A stretch of 64,000 nucleotides of DNA. Source: Clostridium ljungdahlii DSM 13528. Its GTDB lineage: Bacteria > Bacillota > Clostridia > Clostridiales > Clostridiaceae. The stretch lies in NCBI RefSeq assembly GCF_000143685.1, contig NC_014328.1, positions 3,472,001 to 3,536,000 on the forward strand, written 5' to 3'. A program made the position numbers and the translations under genes. Shown here piece by piece: positions 26,260 to 35,894 of the stretch (position 1 is its first letter; every line of letters begins with the position of its first letter). A model generated the notes under the pieces. That model saw nothing but the letters and a program-made list of their open reading frames with translations, did not search any database and was not told the origin of the DNA.

Positions 26260-27132
26260 TTAAGCTTTCAATATCATTTTTGCAAGTTTTTCACCTAAAA
26301 CCATATAATCTTCCTTGTTCCCTGTTACATCTTTTTTTATAAGTTTATTTCCTACCATGAACATTCCCATGATATTTATAGTATCTTTATCTATTTTTGC
26401 ATAGGCACCTATGGTGGAATGACAATCTCCATTTAATGTCCTCATAAAGCTTCTTTCAGCTTCTACACAAATTCTTGTATTTTCATCGTCTAATTTACTG
26501 AAAAAGCTCTTATTTTTACTGTCTTTTTTTGTTTCTATACCAAGAGCTCCTTGTCCAATTGCAGGTACCATATCTTCCACCTTAAAATACTCAGTAACTA
26601 GTTCCTCTAAGTGAGACCTTTTAATTCCTGCAGCTGCCAAAACTATGCCATCTAAATTTTGGCTTTCTATTTTACTTATTCTAGTCTGTATATTTCCCCT
26701 TATAGGAGCTATTTCTATATCCGGCCTTAATATCTTTAACTGCTCTGCCCTTCTATTGCTGCTTGTCCCAATTTTAGCTCCTTTAGGAAGTTCATCAAAA
26801 GGTACTTTATCTTTAGATACAAAGGCATCCCTTACATCTTCTCTCTGCATAATAGCAGCTATTTCAAAATCTTCCGGCACATCAAAAGGTACATCTTTCA
26901 TACTGTGAACTGCTGCATCTGCTTCATCTTTAAGAAGTGCCAGCTCAATTTCCTTTAAGAAAAGACCTTTTCCACCTATTTTATTTAGGGCTATGTCAAG
27001 TCTCTTGTCTCCCATTGTTTCTATAAGCACTTTTTCACACTTTGCATTATAATCTTTTTGTAGTATATCCATTACTATTTCAGTTTGAGTCTGGGCTAAT
27101 TTGCTCTTTCTAGTTGCAATTTTAAAATTCAA
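26260..27132 (-). CDS. hemC: Hydroxymethylbilane synthase
   Basis: 290 residues: [13 protein letters not shown] near 8, VHSMKDVPF near 80 and the dipyrromethane cofactor cysteine in [12 protein letters not shown] near 238. The start is a TTG that overlaps the sirC stop codon (TTGA), so the two are translationally coupled. Confidence 0.95.
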   Translation of the reverse strand: MNFKIATRKSKLAQTQTEIVMDILQKDYNAKCEKVLIETMGDKRLDIALNKIGGKGLFLKEIELALLKDEADAAVHSMKDVPFDVPEDFEIAAIMQREDVRDAFVSKDKVPFDELPKGAKIGTSSNRRAEQLKILRPDIEIAPIRGNIQTRISKIESQNLDGIVLAAAGIKRSHLEELVTEYFKVEDMVPAIGQGALGIETKKDSKNKSFFSKLDDENTRICVEAERSFMRTLNGDCHSTIGAYAKIDKDTINIMGMFMVGNKLIKKDVTGNKEDYMVLGEKLAKMILKA

Positions 27133-27791
27133 ATGTTATCACCATCCTGTGTTATCCTTAAATTTGCTGTTGTAAAAAACATATTTATTACATCTAGGGC
27201 CTTTCCCTTTTTATAAAAAAAGTAAAAGTCATCTGTACATATAAACTTCATAATTTTTTTCTTATCATCTATACTGCAAATGCTGTTTCTTATATGAGAA
27301 GTAAATTCTACAAATTCATCATAGTCTTTTATATAATCTACCAGCTTATTTGCAATAAATACAGAAGTTACAGGTGATACTCCTTTTGTATTTATCCCAA
27401 TTGAAACATTTTTAGTATTTCTCTGGCAGGGTGTAATGCAATTTCCATTTTCAGGCTTAGTTGCATCTATATATATTTTACATAGCTTTCTGCAATCCTC
27501 TGCTATGCTGTAGTTTACTTTCACATCATCTGTAGCTATTACTACAAGGTGCTTGTCTTCTATATACTTCTTTTCATACTCTGCATTAATTATATTTACA
27601 TTAGGGAGGCTCCCTATATTTTCAAAATCATCCATAAACTTTTTAGACAATATATAAACCTGGCATCCTTTTTTTGAAAAGGTTTTTGATTTAATGTAAG
27701 CTGCATGTCCTCCCCCTAATATAATCACTTTTATTTTAGGAGATAGCAGCGACAAAAGCATATTATTATTTTCTAAGTTGTTTACCTTCAT
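27129..27791 (-). CDS. Precorrin-2 dehydrogenase (SirC/Met8-like)
   Basis: 220 residues. A Rossmann segment [17 protein letters not shown] near 24 and [12 protein letters not shown] near 82 match NAD-dependent precorrin-2 oxidases; [20 protein letters not shown] near 132 is the family's central signature. The C-terminus is shorter and more divergent than in CysG, so ferrochelatase activity is doubtful; CbiK supplies metal insertion. It provides sirohydrochlorin for cobalt chelation. Confidence 0.85.
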   Translation of the reverse strand: MKVNNLENNNMLLSLLSPKIKVIILGGGHAAYIKSKTFSKKGCQVYILSKKFMDDFENIGSLPNVNIINAEYEKKYIEDKHLVVIATDDVKVNYSIAEDCRKLCKIYIDATKPENGNCITPCQRNTKNVSIGINTKGVSPVTSVFIANKLVDYIKDYDEFVEFTSHIRNSICSIDDKKKIMKFICTDDFYFFYKKGKALDVINMFFTTANLRITQDGDNI

Positions 27792-27812
27792 CTCTTCTTC
27801 TCCCCTTAAAAC

Positions 27813-29051
27813 TTAAGTAGTTACATCTTTACTTATTTTTTTTAACACCTGTAGTATTCTTTCATTTCTCCACCTATCTTTTACCGCTAATCTTATAAAT
27901 TTACTATCAAGTTCCTTAAAATTATTGCATCTTCTTATGAGAACATCTTCTTTTAAACATCTACCATATAGCTTCTGACAATCTTCATATTTCATTTTAC
28001 ATAATACAAAATTGCTGTAGCTATCATACACTTTTTCAAACAAAGGTATCTCTTTTAACTCATCTAACATAAATTTTCTTTCTTTTTCTATCCAACAAAT
28101 GGACTCTTCTATGTATTTCTTATCTTTAAGTACACTCTCAGCTGCTGTTTCTGCAAAAGAGTTTATGTTCCATGGATTTTGTTTGGATTTTATACTTTTT
28201 ATTAAATTTTCATTTTTACAAAGACCATATCCCATTCTTATTCCCGGCAGTGCAAAAAATTTAGTAAGAGCTCTGATTAAAAATACACATTTATATTTCT
28301 GCGATTCCCTTAAAAAAGAACATCCTCTTTTTCCTGTAAACTCCACAAAAGCTTCATCTATAATTATTGTTTTATGATTTTCCTCGCAGTAATCAAGTAT
28401 TTCTTTAAACTTATCTTTATCTATTACACCGCCATTTGGGTTATTTGGATTACCAATAATTAATGCTTCTGACTTTGTTATTTTTTGTCCGATATCTTTA
28501 TAATCATACTCCATATTCTCTTTCAAATGTGAATGTATTATTTGGCAGTTCCATTCTGCTGCATTTTTTTCATATTCTATAAAAGAAGGTACTACAATAC
28601 AGATGCTTTTAAAACAGCTGATTACAAGATCTATTATCTCTGCAGCTCCATTACCTAATACAATGTTCGTATCTTCCATGCTGCTTGATATTTTTTCTTC
28701 TTCAATGTAAACAGAGTTCTTGGCATCAGATGGAGTTTTTGACTTCACCTGATACTTAGAAATCGTTATCCAGGGACGTAGCTGCTCTTTGCTCCCACTT
28801 GAAGAAGTGGGAGTATTAGAGCAGGTAGTCATCGGATAAAAGTAATTTAATGAAAAATTTATATACTCTTTTATTGAATTTTTAAGTTGTCTATACTCCA
28901 CATCAGGATACTTTTCTACATCTTTTAATGCTTTTTCTATATTTTCTTTGAAACTTAAAGGTACTCCTAGTGGATTTATATTCGAACTGAAATCCAAAAG
29001 CTTTCTTCCCTTTAAAAGTCCCTCTGTATATATATCTCCACCATGTTCCAT
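27813..29051 (-). CDS. cobD: Threonine-phosphate decarboxylase with in-frame repeat insertion
   Basis: 412 residues against about 360 usual. N-terminus HGGDIYTEGLL...LLDFSSNINPLG, NPNNPNGG near 203 and the PLP lysine in LTKFFALPGIRMGYG near 264 identify a CobD aminotransferase-fold decarboxylase making aminopropanol phosphate. Residues about 73-115 are foreign: they are encoded by the repeat at 28707-28835, which has a second copy at 54293. The insertion is 129 nt, keeps the frame and falls in the linker before GNGAAEIID, where Salmonella CobD has only a short turn. Activity may be kept; not provable here. Confidence 0.9.
   Translation of the reverse strand: MEHGGDIYTEGLLKGRKLLDFSSNINPLGVPLSFKENIEKALKDVEKYPDVEYRQLKNSIKEYINFSLNYFYPMTTCSNTPTSSSGSKEQLRPWITISKYQVKSKTPSDAKNSVYIEEEKISSSMEDTNIVLGNGAAEIIDLVISCFKSICIVVPSFIEYEKNAAEWNCQIIHSHLKENMEYDYKDIGQKITKSEALIIGNPNNPNGGVIDKDKFKEILDYCEENHKTIIIDEAFVEFTGKRGCSFLRESQKYKCVFLIRALTKFFALPGIRMGYGLCKNENLIKSIKSKQNPWNINSFAETAAESVLKDKKYIEESICWIEKERKFMLDELKEIPLFEKVYDSYSNFVLCKMKYEDCQKLYGRCLKEDVLIRRCNNFKELDSKFIRLAVKDRWRNERILQVLKKISKDVTT
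28707..28835 (-). repeat. Structured mobile repeat M1 inside cobD
   Basis: Read on the minus strand, it starts CCGATGACTACC right after TTTAT and ends CTCTGTTTAC. It holds a nested hairpin, TGCTCT...AGAGCA enclosing CTCCCACTT/AAGTGGGAG. The copy at 54293-54472 starts after the same TTTAT, shares both ends and swaps the outer pair to CGCTCT...AGAGCG, keeping base pairing. A hairpin end, a fixed 5' flanking pentanucleotide and no target duplication are traits of IS200/IS605-type elements. No transposase is encoded. Confidence 0.75.
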
Positions 29052-29083
29052 AATAACACATCCTATATCATTGATTTTCTAAA

Positions 29084-30058
29084 TTACGCTCTGGGTAATC
29101 CAATTATAACTATTCCACATAAAATCATAAAAAGTATTTCGGTAAAATACATAATTATTATGCACTGTCCTATGTGTTTAAAACTTAGTTCCATAAGTCT
29201 ATCCCCTATAGTAGGTTTATAAACTACTTGACCAAAATAAACATTTGTGCCACCAAGCTGTATTCTCATAGCTCCAGCTGCTGCTGCCTCAGGATAAGCA
29301 CAATTAGGACTCTTGTGGTTTTTCCTGTCCCTTATCATTATTTTAAAAGACTTAAAAGGATTTCCTTTTACTACAAAAGCGGATATACACATAAGTACCC
29401 CTGTAATTCTAGAAGGTATAAAATTAAATACGTCATCTACCTTTGCAGGAAAAAATCCTATGTATCTATACTTTTCATTCATATATCCAAGCATGGAATC
29501 CATAGTATTTATTCCCTTATAGAGCATAGCAAGTGGTGCTCCAAAAATAGCTGCATATATAAGTGGTGCTATTACTCCATCGGAAGTATTTTCCGCCACA
29601 GTTTCCACATCTGCCCTTATTATTTCCTGACTGCTTAAAGAGGATGTATCCCTTCCAACTATATAAGAAAGCTTGGTTCTTGCATCTTCAATATCTTCCT
29701 TTTTAAGGGCATAGTATACTTTCTTTGCCTCTACAGCAAGGCATTTAGCAGAAATAGTCGTCCAAATAATAAATGTATTTACTATATTGTATAAAATAAC
29801 ATTTTTTCTTAAAAGCAGCAGTACTGCAAAAGGCACAATAAAACTAACAAATGCAACAAGGAAAACAATTAATCCACCAAATGCTTTTAAGCTCTCCTCT
29901 TTTTTGCAAAGCTTTCTTCCCTTTTTATCTAAATAAGATATAAGCTTTCCTATATATATAACGGGATGGGGAAACCAATAGGGATCTCCTATTATCCAAT
30001 CAATTACAACTGCTATCACAATATCTATTAAATTCATAAATACAAAAGAACTGGACAA
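29084..30058 (-). CDS. cbiB: Adenosylcobinamide-phosphate synthase
   Basis: 324 residues, membrane protein: DWIIGDPYWFPHPVIYIGK near 20 and VETVAENTSDGVIAPL near 150 are CbiB signatures, with several hydrophobic segments. It attaches aminopropanol phosphate to cobyrate. The TTG start at 30058 lies 6 bases after GAGGGG; an in-frame ATG at 30037 is possible. Confidence 0.93.
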   Translation of the reverse strand: MSSSFVFMNLIDIVIAVVIDWIIGDPYWFPHPVIYIGKLISYLDKKGRKLCKKEESLKAFGGLIVFLVAFVSFIVPFAVLLLLRKNVILYNIVNTFIIWTTISAKCLAVEAKKVYYALKKEDIEDARTKLSYIVGRDTSSLSSQEIIRADVETVAENTSDGVIAPLIYAAIFGAPLAMLYKGINTMDSMLGYMNEKYRYIGFFPAKVDDVFNFIPSRITGVLMCISAFVVKGNPFKSFKIMIRDRKNHKSPNCAYPEAAAAGAMRIQLGGTNVYFGQVVYKPTIGDRLMELSFKHIGQCIIIMYFTEILFMILCGIVIIGLPRA

Positions 30059-30087
30059 ATTTAACCCCTCTTTTCTAAATTTAATTA

Positions 30088-31605
30088 CTATCTTTTAATT
30101 CCCATAATATTGTATATCTTATCTATATCTAAATTCTTTCGCACTATGCTTGCTAACTTATCCAATTCTCCTTCTCTAAGATTTTCATATGTCTTAGATT
30201 TTTTATAACCTAATCCTTTATTTTCTCTTATCTTATTTACAATAAATTCTCTAAAATCAATTCCATCGAAAACTCCATGTATATAAGATCCAATTACATT
30301 TCCTGACATATTTATGGCACCATCTTCTGTGTCAACCTTTTCACCATTTTTATCAGTTATATTAAACAATGGTCTTGCATCTTTTCCATATTTGCATATT
30401 CCCATATGTATTTCATATCCGTATACATCCAATTTTCTATTAGTTAAAGATTCGCCATCCTTTTTTATTGGAAAGTCAATTTTACTTTTTGCATTTACTC
30501 TAGTTGTAACCTTTTCTTTTTCAAATATAGTTTCTATGTCTAAAAGTCCTATACCCTCTACTTTTCCTACATCTGTCTCCACTCCATAAGGATCTTCTAT
30601 GACTTTACCAAGCATTTGATATCCACCGCATAGTCCTATGACAAGTCCAGTTTTACTATATTCTTTTATTCGATCCTCAAGGCCGCACTGTCTAATTTTA
30701 AGTAGATCTTCTATAGTATTTTTACTTCCTGGAATAATGACTAAATCTGGATTTCCAAACTCTTCTACAGATGTTATAAATCTTACGGAAACGTCTTCTT
30801 CGCTCTTAAGCGCATCTAAATCTGTAAAATTAGATATATGAGGCAGCTTTATTACGGCTATATCAATAGGTGCTGTAACTCTTTTATTGAATTCTACAGC
30901 TCCATCTTCATCCTCAAGTGCCAATCTAAAATGAGGTATGACACCAAGACAAGGTACCTTTACTATATCCTCAAGCATCTTAAGCCCCGGCTCCAGTATA
31001 TCTTTATCTCCTCTAAATTTATTTATTATAGTACCCTTTACTCTTTTTTTCTCCTCTTCTGTAAAAAGCAGCATTGTTCCTGCAATGGATGCAAATACTC
31101 CTCCTTTGTCTATGTCTCCTGCTAAAAGTACTGGTGCATCTACTGATTCTGCCATACCCATATTTACAATGTCTCTATCTCTTAAATTTATTTCTGCAGG
31201 ACTTCCTGCTCCTTCCATTACTATTATGTCAAATTTCTTCTCCATCTTTTCAAAGTGTTCTTTAAGCATATCCCTAAATTCCAGCTTCATATTATGATAT
31301 TGCATAGCAGTGCTGTTACCATACACTTTTCCGTTAACTATTATTTGGCATTTCTTATCTGAAGTTGGTTTTAACAATATAGGGTTCATATATGCTTCCG
31401 GCTGCAATCCAGCTGCATAAGCCTGAAGTACCTGAGCCCGTCCCATCTCTTTGCCATCTAATGTTATATATGAGTTCAATGACATATTTTGAGATTTAAA
31501 AGGACATACTGAATAACCATCTTGTTTAAATATTCTACAAAGGGCTGAAACAATTATACTTTTTCCTACAGAAGAACCAGTTCCCTGAATCATAATTTTT
31601 GCCAT
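30088..31605 (-). CDS. cbiP: Cobyric acid synthase
   Basis: 505 residues: N-terminal ATPase domain ([31 protein letters not shown]) and C-terminal glutaminase domain with Cys near 323 ([13 protein letters not shown]) and His near 440 (GSYIHGVFD). It amidates positions b, d, e and g. ATG 31605 follows GGGAGGAG. It is the first gene after the cobalamin riboswitch. Confidence 0.95.
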   Translation of the reverse strand: MAKIMIQGTGSSVGKSIIVSALCRIFKQDGYSVCPFKSQNMSLNSYITLDGKEMGRAQVLQAYAAGLQPEAYMNPILLKPTSDKKCQIIVNGKVYGNSTAMQYHNMKLEFRDMLKEHFEKMEKKFDIIVMEGAGSPAEINLRDRDIVNMGMAESVDAPVLLAGDIDKGGVFASIAGTMLLFTEEEKKRVKGTIINKFRGDKDILEPGLKMLEDIVKVPCLGVIPHFRLALEDEDGAVEFNKRVTAPIDIAVIKLPHISNFTDLDALKSEEDVSVRFITSVEEFGNPDLVIIPGSKNTIEDLLKIRQCGLEDRIKEYSKTGLVIGLCGGYQMLGKVIEDPYGVETDVGKVEGIGLLDIETIFEKEKVTTRVNAKSKIDFPIKKDGESLTNRKLDVYGYEIHMGICKYGKDARPLFNITDKNGEKVDTEDGAINMSGNVIGSYIHGVFDGIDFREFIVNKIRENKGLGYKKSKTYENLREGELDKLASIVRKNLDIDKIYNIMGIKR

Positions 31606-31684
31606 AACAATTACTCCTCCCAAAACTTCCTAAATATAATAAAAAGTTTAATTTTAATTAATACACACATATCTATATTAAAGC

Positions 31685-31720
31685 CAAAAGGCAGTAAGCT
31701 TTAGAAAGCTAACTGCCTTT
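31685..31720 (-). terminator. Second intrinsic terminator in the cob leader
   Basis: Minus strand: AAAGGCAGTTAGC paired with GCTTACTGCCTTTT, followed by GGCTTTAAT. It lies between the first leader terminator and cbiP. The U-tract is interrupted. Confidence 0.6.
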
Positions 31721-31725
31721 AACAT

Positions 31726-31750
31726 AAAAACCTCAGCTTAAGCTGAGGTT
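31726..31750 (-). terminator. Riboswitch intrinsic terminator
   Basis: Minus strand: perfect stem AACCTCAGC / GCTGAGGTT with a TTAA loop, ending in TTTTTATG. It lies about 40 nt after the aptamer, the expected place of the riboswitch expression platform. Confidence 0.75.
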
Positions 31751-31790
31751 AACCACACTAAAAGTTTCTCTCCCTCCGAAAGCATATAAT

Positions 31791-31945
31791 AACAATCAGG
31801 CAGGTCTCCTGGCTTATGATTCATATTTACTTTAACCTTCCTCTTTTACGAGTGGTAACTAAAGTTCATCATCACATACAGTAGCGGGGGCTGCTACGGA
31901 GTTTAACCGTATTCCCTTTTCACCTATAAAGGCACCTGAATTTTC
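31791..31945 (-). ncRNA. Cobalamin riboswitch
   Basis: Minus strand contains the conserved blocks in order: GGTGCCTTTATAGGTG, AAAGGGAA, GCAGCCCCCGCTACTG (B12 box-like core) and GCCAGGAGACCTGCC near the 3' end. It precedes cbiP and, through it, the whole leftward cluster, so adenosylcobalamin or a related corrinoid should shut the operon off. Confidence 0.95.
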
Positions 31946-32065
31946 TATTTAATTTATACTCTAAGTTTATTATAATTAGAGTTTTATGTCAACTTGAAAT
32001 ATCCAATATATTACATAAAGTAAATAAAAATTTCATGGAATTCTAAAGTTTTACAGTTAATAACA

Positions 32066-32791
32066 CTATTTGATATTATATTTCACTAAAAACTCAGTAT
32101 CCTCCATTACTTTGTTGTAAGCGTCATCCCTTATTATATGGTGATCTTCAGAAAATACAAGAACTCGTTTAAAAAGTCCATTAACATATTCAAAATCATG
32201 TGTTGAACATATTATAGTTTTTCCTGCTTTATTTAATTTGATAAAAAGATCATTTAAGAATTTCTTTCCCTTAGGGTCTATTCCACTCATAGGCTCATCT
32301 AAAACCAAAACTTCAGGATTTAATGCAAGTACAGCAGCTATAGCCACTCTCTTTTTTTCTCCCCCACTTATGTTATAAGGCTCCCTGTTTTCTAAATCCT
32401 TCACATTTAAAAGTTCTAGACAGTCATTTACCCTTTTATTTACTTCATCTTCATCCATTCCCATTTGCCTTGGTCCAAAAGCAATTTCCTCGTATACACT
32501 AGAGCAAAAAAGTTGTGCATCGGAGTTTTGGAATACAAATCCTACTTTTTTATGGAACTTCTTTGAGAAGTTACCTTTTTCCAATTCATTTTTACATATT
32601 TTCACATCATCAAAATAGTAATTTCCCTTTGTGGGAAATACCACTCCATTTAATAATTTTAAAAAGGTAGATTTACCACTTCCATTTGCACCTATAAGCG
32701 CTATGGATTCTCCTTGTTCTATAGTTACATTTATATCTTTTAATACTTCATTATTTTTATATTTAAAAAAAGCATTCTCAATTTTTATCAT
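32066..32791 (-). CDS. cbiO: ECF transporter ATPase, CbiO-like
   Basis: 241 residues: Walker A ALIGANGSGKSTF near 33, Q-loop VFQNSDAQLFCSSVYEE near 88, signature NISGGEKKRVAIAA near 142 and Walker B VLVLDEPMSGID near 165. The Q-loop and FGPRQMG are typical of ECF-type ATPases. Its start overlaps the T-component gene by 4 bases. Position next to the cobalamin cluster suggests cobalt, but this is inference. Confidence 0.85.
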   Translation of the reverse strand: MIKIENAFFKYKNNEVLKDINVTIEQGESIALIGANGSGKSTFLKLLNGVVFPTKGNYYFDDVKICKNELEKGNFSKKFHKKVGFVFQNSDAQLFCSSVYEEIAFGPRQMGMDEDEVNKRVNDCLELLNVKDLENREPYNISGGEKKRVAIAAVLALNPEVLVLDEPMSGIDPKGKKFLNDLFIKLNKAGKTIICSTHDFEYVNGLFKRVLVFSEDHHIIRDDAYNKVMEDTEFLVKYNIK

Positions 32792-33594
32792 CTTAATCCC
32801 ACCCTAGATATGTAAAAATACATAGTTATGATAAGTACATTAACTATTAAATATATTAGATCAAAAAACTTAAATTTAAATTTTTTGTGAGACACATATT
32901 CTCCTGTAAATCCCCTACATTCCATAGCACAATACATTTCATCTCCCATTTCTTTTGATTTTAAAAATAAACTGCCAATTATCTTTGAAATAGAAGAATA
33001 CTTTTTACTATTTCTTCCTATAGATCTAAGCTTTAGTGCATAAAACATGTCCAAAGAAAATTCACCTAATATATAAATGTATTTTAAAGTTATGTCAAAT
33101 ACCAAAATAAATATGTCTGGTATAAAAAACATCTTTAGCGCCTTAGTTATATCATGCCATTTAGTTGTATAAGATAAAACATTTATTGAAATTATAGTAC
33201 CAGCTACTTTTAGTAAAAGCATTTCACTATTTCTAATGTTCCCCATAAGTATGGAAGGTATGAGCATTATAAATGTAAAAAATGGAATAGAAATGCTTAA
33301 AAGCAGTATTTTTTTTATATCTTGAACATCCAAAAAACTTAAAATTAGTAGAAAATAAACATCTACAAGCATTACATAAGTAAAATTTTTAGACAACGAT
33401 AAAAATAATATATTTAAAATAGTAAAGGAAAGTTTTAACATAGGATTTAAATTATATATAAAGCTATTATTTACTTTATTGTTCCTTTTGATAAGAGATA
33501 ATAGATGTAATATAGAAAATATACTTTTATCTATAAATTTGTCTTTATCTTCTTTGGGAACGTATTCATCCTTTTTTAAAAGCCAATCCTCCAT
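32788..33594 (-). CDS. cbiQ: ECF transporter T component, CbiQ-like
   Basis: 268 residues with about 5-6 hydrophobic segments. The two coupling motifs that contact the ATPase are seen as ALKLRSIG near 185 and MECRGFTG near 228. The N-terminus MEDWLLKKDEYVPKEDKDKF resembles CbiQ. The usual partners cbiM and cbiN are missing next to it, so the substrate component is encoded elsewhere. Confidence 0.78.
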   Translation of the reverse strand: MEDWLLKKDEYVPKEDKDKFIDKSIFSILHLLSLIKRNNKVNNSFIYNLNPMLKLSFTILNILFLSLSKNFTYVMLVDVYFLLILSFLDVQDIKKILLLSISIPFFTFIMLIPSILMGNIRNSEMLLLKVAGTIISINVLSYTTKWHDITKALKMFFIPDIFILVFDITLKYIYILGEFSLDMFYALKLRSIGRNSKKYSSISKIIGSLFLKSKEMGDEMYCAMECRGFTGEYVSHKKFKFKFFDLIYLIVNVLIITMYFYISRVGLR

Positions 33595-33693
33595 AAATTA
33601 CACCCTCAATTCTAATTTTTAATTTTTCTGCTTCCTTGTTAAAAATATATCATACTAACAGTTATTATTCAACTAAATACAAAAACATTATTC

Positions 33694-34242
33694 TTAGCTT
33701 AATCCATAAAAAACATACCATACACCCATTCCTATAGCAGTTCCCCTTGCCTGTTCTTTAATCAAAAAGTCTTTAAGTTCTTCTCTGTGAAGTGCAATTA
33801 CCTGTATATCTTCCTCTGGCTCCAGCTTTTGTATGGGAATTTGATTTTCCATTAAATCTTCATATATATCAACCCTTGCTAACGTAACCTTATCCGTTAA
33901 AAGTGCAGGATTTGAATAAAGCATAGGGCTCATTGACTTTACTTCTCCCTTATATCCAGTTTCCTCCTCCAATTCTCGTAGTGCATTTTCGCCTATATTA
34001 TCCCCTTCCACAAGACCTGCTGGAAATCCAATAACGTATTTATCTATAGCAGCTCTGTATTGTTTGATAAATATATACTTATTAGATGGTACGAGTTTGC
34101 CAACTATTACTACTGTATTTGTAGTATTGGTTCTCTTTATTCTTTCCCACTTTAACTCCTCATTATTTTTTCCTGTATAAGTTATTTCCTGTAATTGAAT
34201 CCACTTTCCTTTATACAGTGTTTTTTCCGATATTCTTTTCAT
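33694..34242 (-). CDS. Nudix hydrolase, ADP-ribose pyrophosphatase type
   Basis: 182 residues. A complete Nudix box spans about 91-113 (GLVEGDNIGENALRELEEET). The upstream FPAGLVE and overall length match ADP-ribose pyrophosphatases (NudF). The ATG at 34242 overlaps the TGA of the upstream regulator gene (TGATG), with AGGAGG about 9 bases before; this fixes the start. Confidence 0.85.
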   Translation of the reverse strand: MKRISEKTLYKGKWIQLQEITYTGKNNEELKWERIKRTNTTNTVVIVGKLVPSNKYIFIKQYRAAIDKYVIGFPAGLVEGDNIGENALRELEEETGYKGEVKSMSPMLYSNPALLTDKVTLARVDIYEDLMENQIPIQKLEPEEDIQVIALHREELKDFLIKEQARGTAIGMGVWYVFYGLS

Positions 34243-35690
34243 CAAGTCCATCCTCCTATTTTTTTAGCCTCCTGGCCTATTATCATAATTCCTTTTTTTA
34301 TATCTTCTTCACTGACTCTTGAAAATCCAAGCCTAAAAGTATCATATCCCTCATCATTTACATAAAATACATCACCAGGAGTAAATATTACTCCTCTCTT
34401 GCAGCATCTTTCTAAAAGCTTTCTGGAACTTATATTCCTTAGCTTTATAAATATATGCATTCCCCCCTCACCAAATATCTCTTCACAAGGTATATTCTCT
34501 CTTGCACACTTTAAGGTGAATTCATATTTTTCCTTATATACTCTTCGAGCTTTCTTTATGTACTTTTCAAAATTGCCTTGATTTAAGTAATCATAAAAAA
34601 TTGCCTGATCCAGAGAAGAAGTGTGAATATTCCTAGCCCTTTTGCAACTCTCTAAATAGTTTATAAGTACTTCATCCGCGAGTATCCATCCTATCCTTAT
34701 TCCAGGAAATAATACCTTTGAAAAGCTTCCTATATATATAATACTATTTCCACTACCGCTAAAAGCAGCTATAGGTGATACATGAGTTCCTGAATACCTA
34801 AGCTCTTCATTAAATCCATCTTCAATTATAGGTACACTATAACTTTTAAGTATGTTATATAACTTCACCCTATTTTCAGGAGGCATGACAATACCTGTAG
34901 GATTTTGATAGGATGGAATAAAATATGATATCTTAAATTTATTTTTTTTCAGCTCTTCACTAAGATCTTTTAAACATACTCCGTCTTTTTCAACTTTTAC
35001 TCCAGTTATATTGAGTCCATGTAGTTTCATAATTTTAATTGCAGTATTATGAGTTGGATTTTCACAAAGTATATTATCTCCTCTTTCCGTAAGACAAGAT
35101 AATATTAAATCAAATCCTTCGGTAAATCCATTTGTTATAAGTATATCCTTTTCCTTTGTACAAACTCCTTTACTTTCCATATATTTAAGTAAATATTGAA
35201 TAAGGGGCCTATAACCTTTAGCATACCCATAATTCAACACTTTTTCTCCTTCTATAGACATACGATTTAAAAAAGCTTTTTTAAATTCATCTACATTAAA
35301 AAGTTTTTCATCAGGAGCTATACTTTTAAAGGATATCATTCCTTTTTCCCATTTTGCTTCATGTTTTATTATATCTAATCTTTCGGAAAGTTTGCCATAT
35401 TGATTTATTTTGTCTTCCCAATCTATACTCCACTTTTCCTGAAAATCTACTTTTACATCCGATACAAAGGTACCCCTTCCTTTTTTCATGTATACAAATC
35501 CTTCATCTTGCAAAAATTCATAAGCATACATTACACTATTTCTGCTTATTTTTAGCATTGAAGCCATCTCTCTTGTGGAAGGAAGTTTTTCTCCACTTCT
35601 AAGCATACCCTTAAGTATCATATCTTTAATATAATCTTTTAGCTGTATATATACAAGCCTATCTTTATTTATCTTAAGTTCCGAAAACAT
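34242..35690 (-). CDS. MocR family GntR-aminotransferase regulator
   Basis: 482 residues. N-terminal GntR winged helix (MILKGMLRSGEKLPSTREMA, then NSVMYAYEFLQDEG) joined to an aminotransferase fold-type I domain: PSYQNPTG near 265 and the PLP lysine in GSFSKVLFPGIRIGW near 325. Such proteins bind PLP and often regulate vitamin B6 or amino-acid genes. ATG 35690 follows GAGGTG. Translationally coupled to the Nudix gene; divergent from the YhgE pair. Confidence 0.88.
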   Translation of the reverse strand: MFSELKINKDRLVYIQLKDYIKDMILKGMLRSGEKLPSTREMASMLKISRNSVMYAYEFLQDEGFVYMKKGRGTFVSDVKVDFQEKWSIDWEDKINQYGKLSERLDIIKHEAKWEKGMISFKSIAPDEKLFNVDEFKKAFLNRMSIEGEKVLNYGYAKGYRPLIQYLLKYMESKGVCTKEKDILITNGFTEGFDLILSCLTERGDNILCENPTHNTAIKIMKLHGLNITGVKVEKDGVCLKDLSEELKKNKFKISYFIPSYQNPTGIVMPPENRVKLYNILKSYSVPIIEDGFNEELRYSGTHVSPIAAFSGSGNSIIYIGSFSKVLFPGIRIGWILADEVLINYLESCKRARNIHTSSLDQAIFYDYLNQGNFEKYIKKARRVYKEKYEFTLKCARENIPCEEIFGEGGMHIFIKLRNISSRKLLERCCKRGVIFTPGDVFYVNDEGYDTFRLGFSRVSEEDIKKGIMIIGQEAKKIGGWT

Positions 35691-35795
35691 AACAAGTTTC
35701 ACCTCAAATATATTCTTGCACAATTTTACTAATAAATAAAGAATAATATTAATAAATAAGTTATTGACATATAGTAAAAAAAATGTTTCAATAAT

Positions 35796-35831
35796 ACTGA
35801 CTAGTCAGTTAATATTTAAATATTATATAAT
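35796..35831 (+). promoter_or_regulatory. Palindromic operator and -10 element before the YhgE pair
   Basis: ACTGACTAGTCAGT (35796-35809) is a perfect 14-bp palindrome of the kind bound by TetR family repressors. It lies about 17 bp before TATAAT (35826-35831), covering the -35 region. No tetR gene is adjacent. Confidence 0.5.
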
Positions 35832-35894
35832 TTCATTATTGAGAATAATTTTCCATATATTTATTTTAGATATTTATTTTAGGAGGATTCATAT

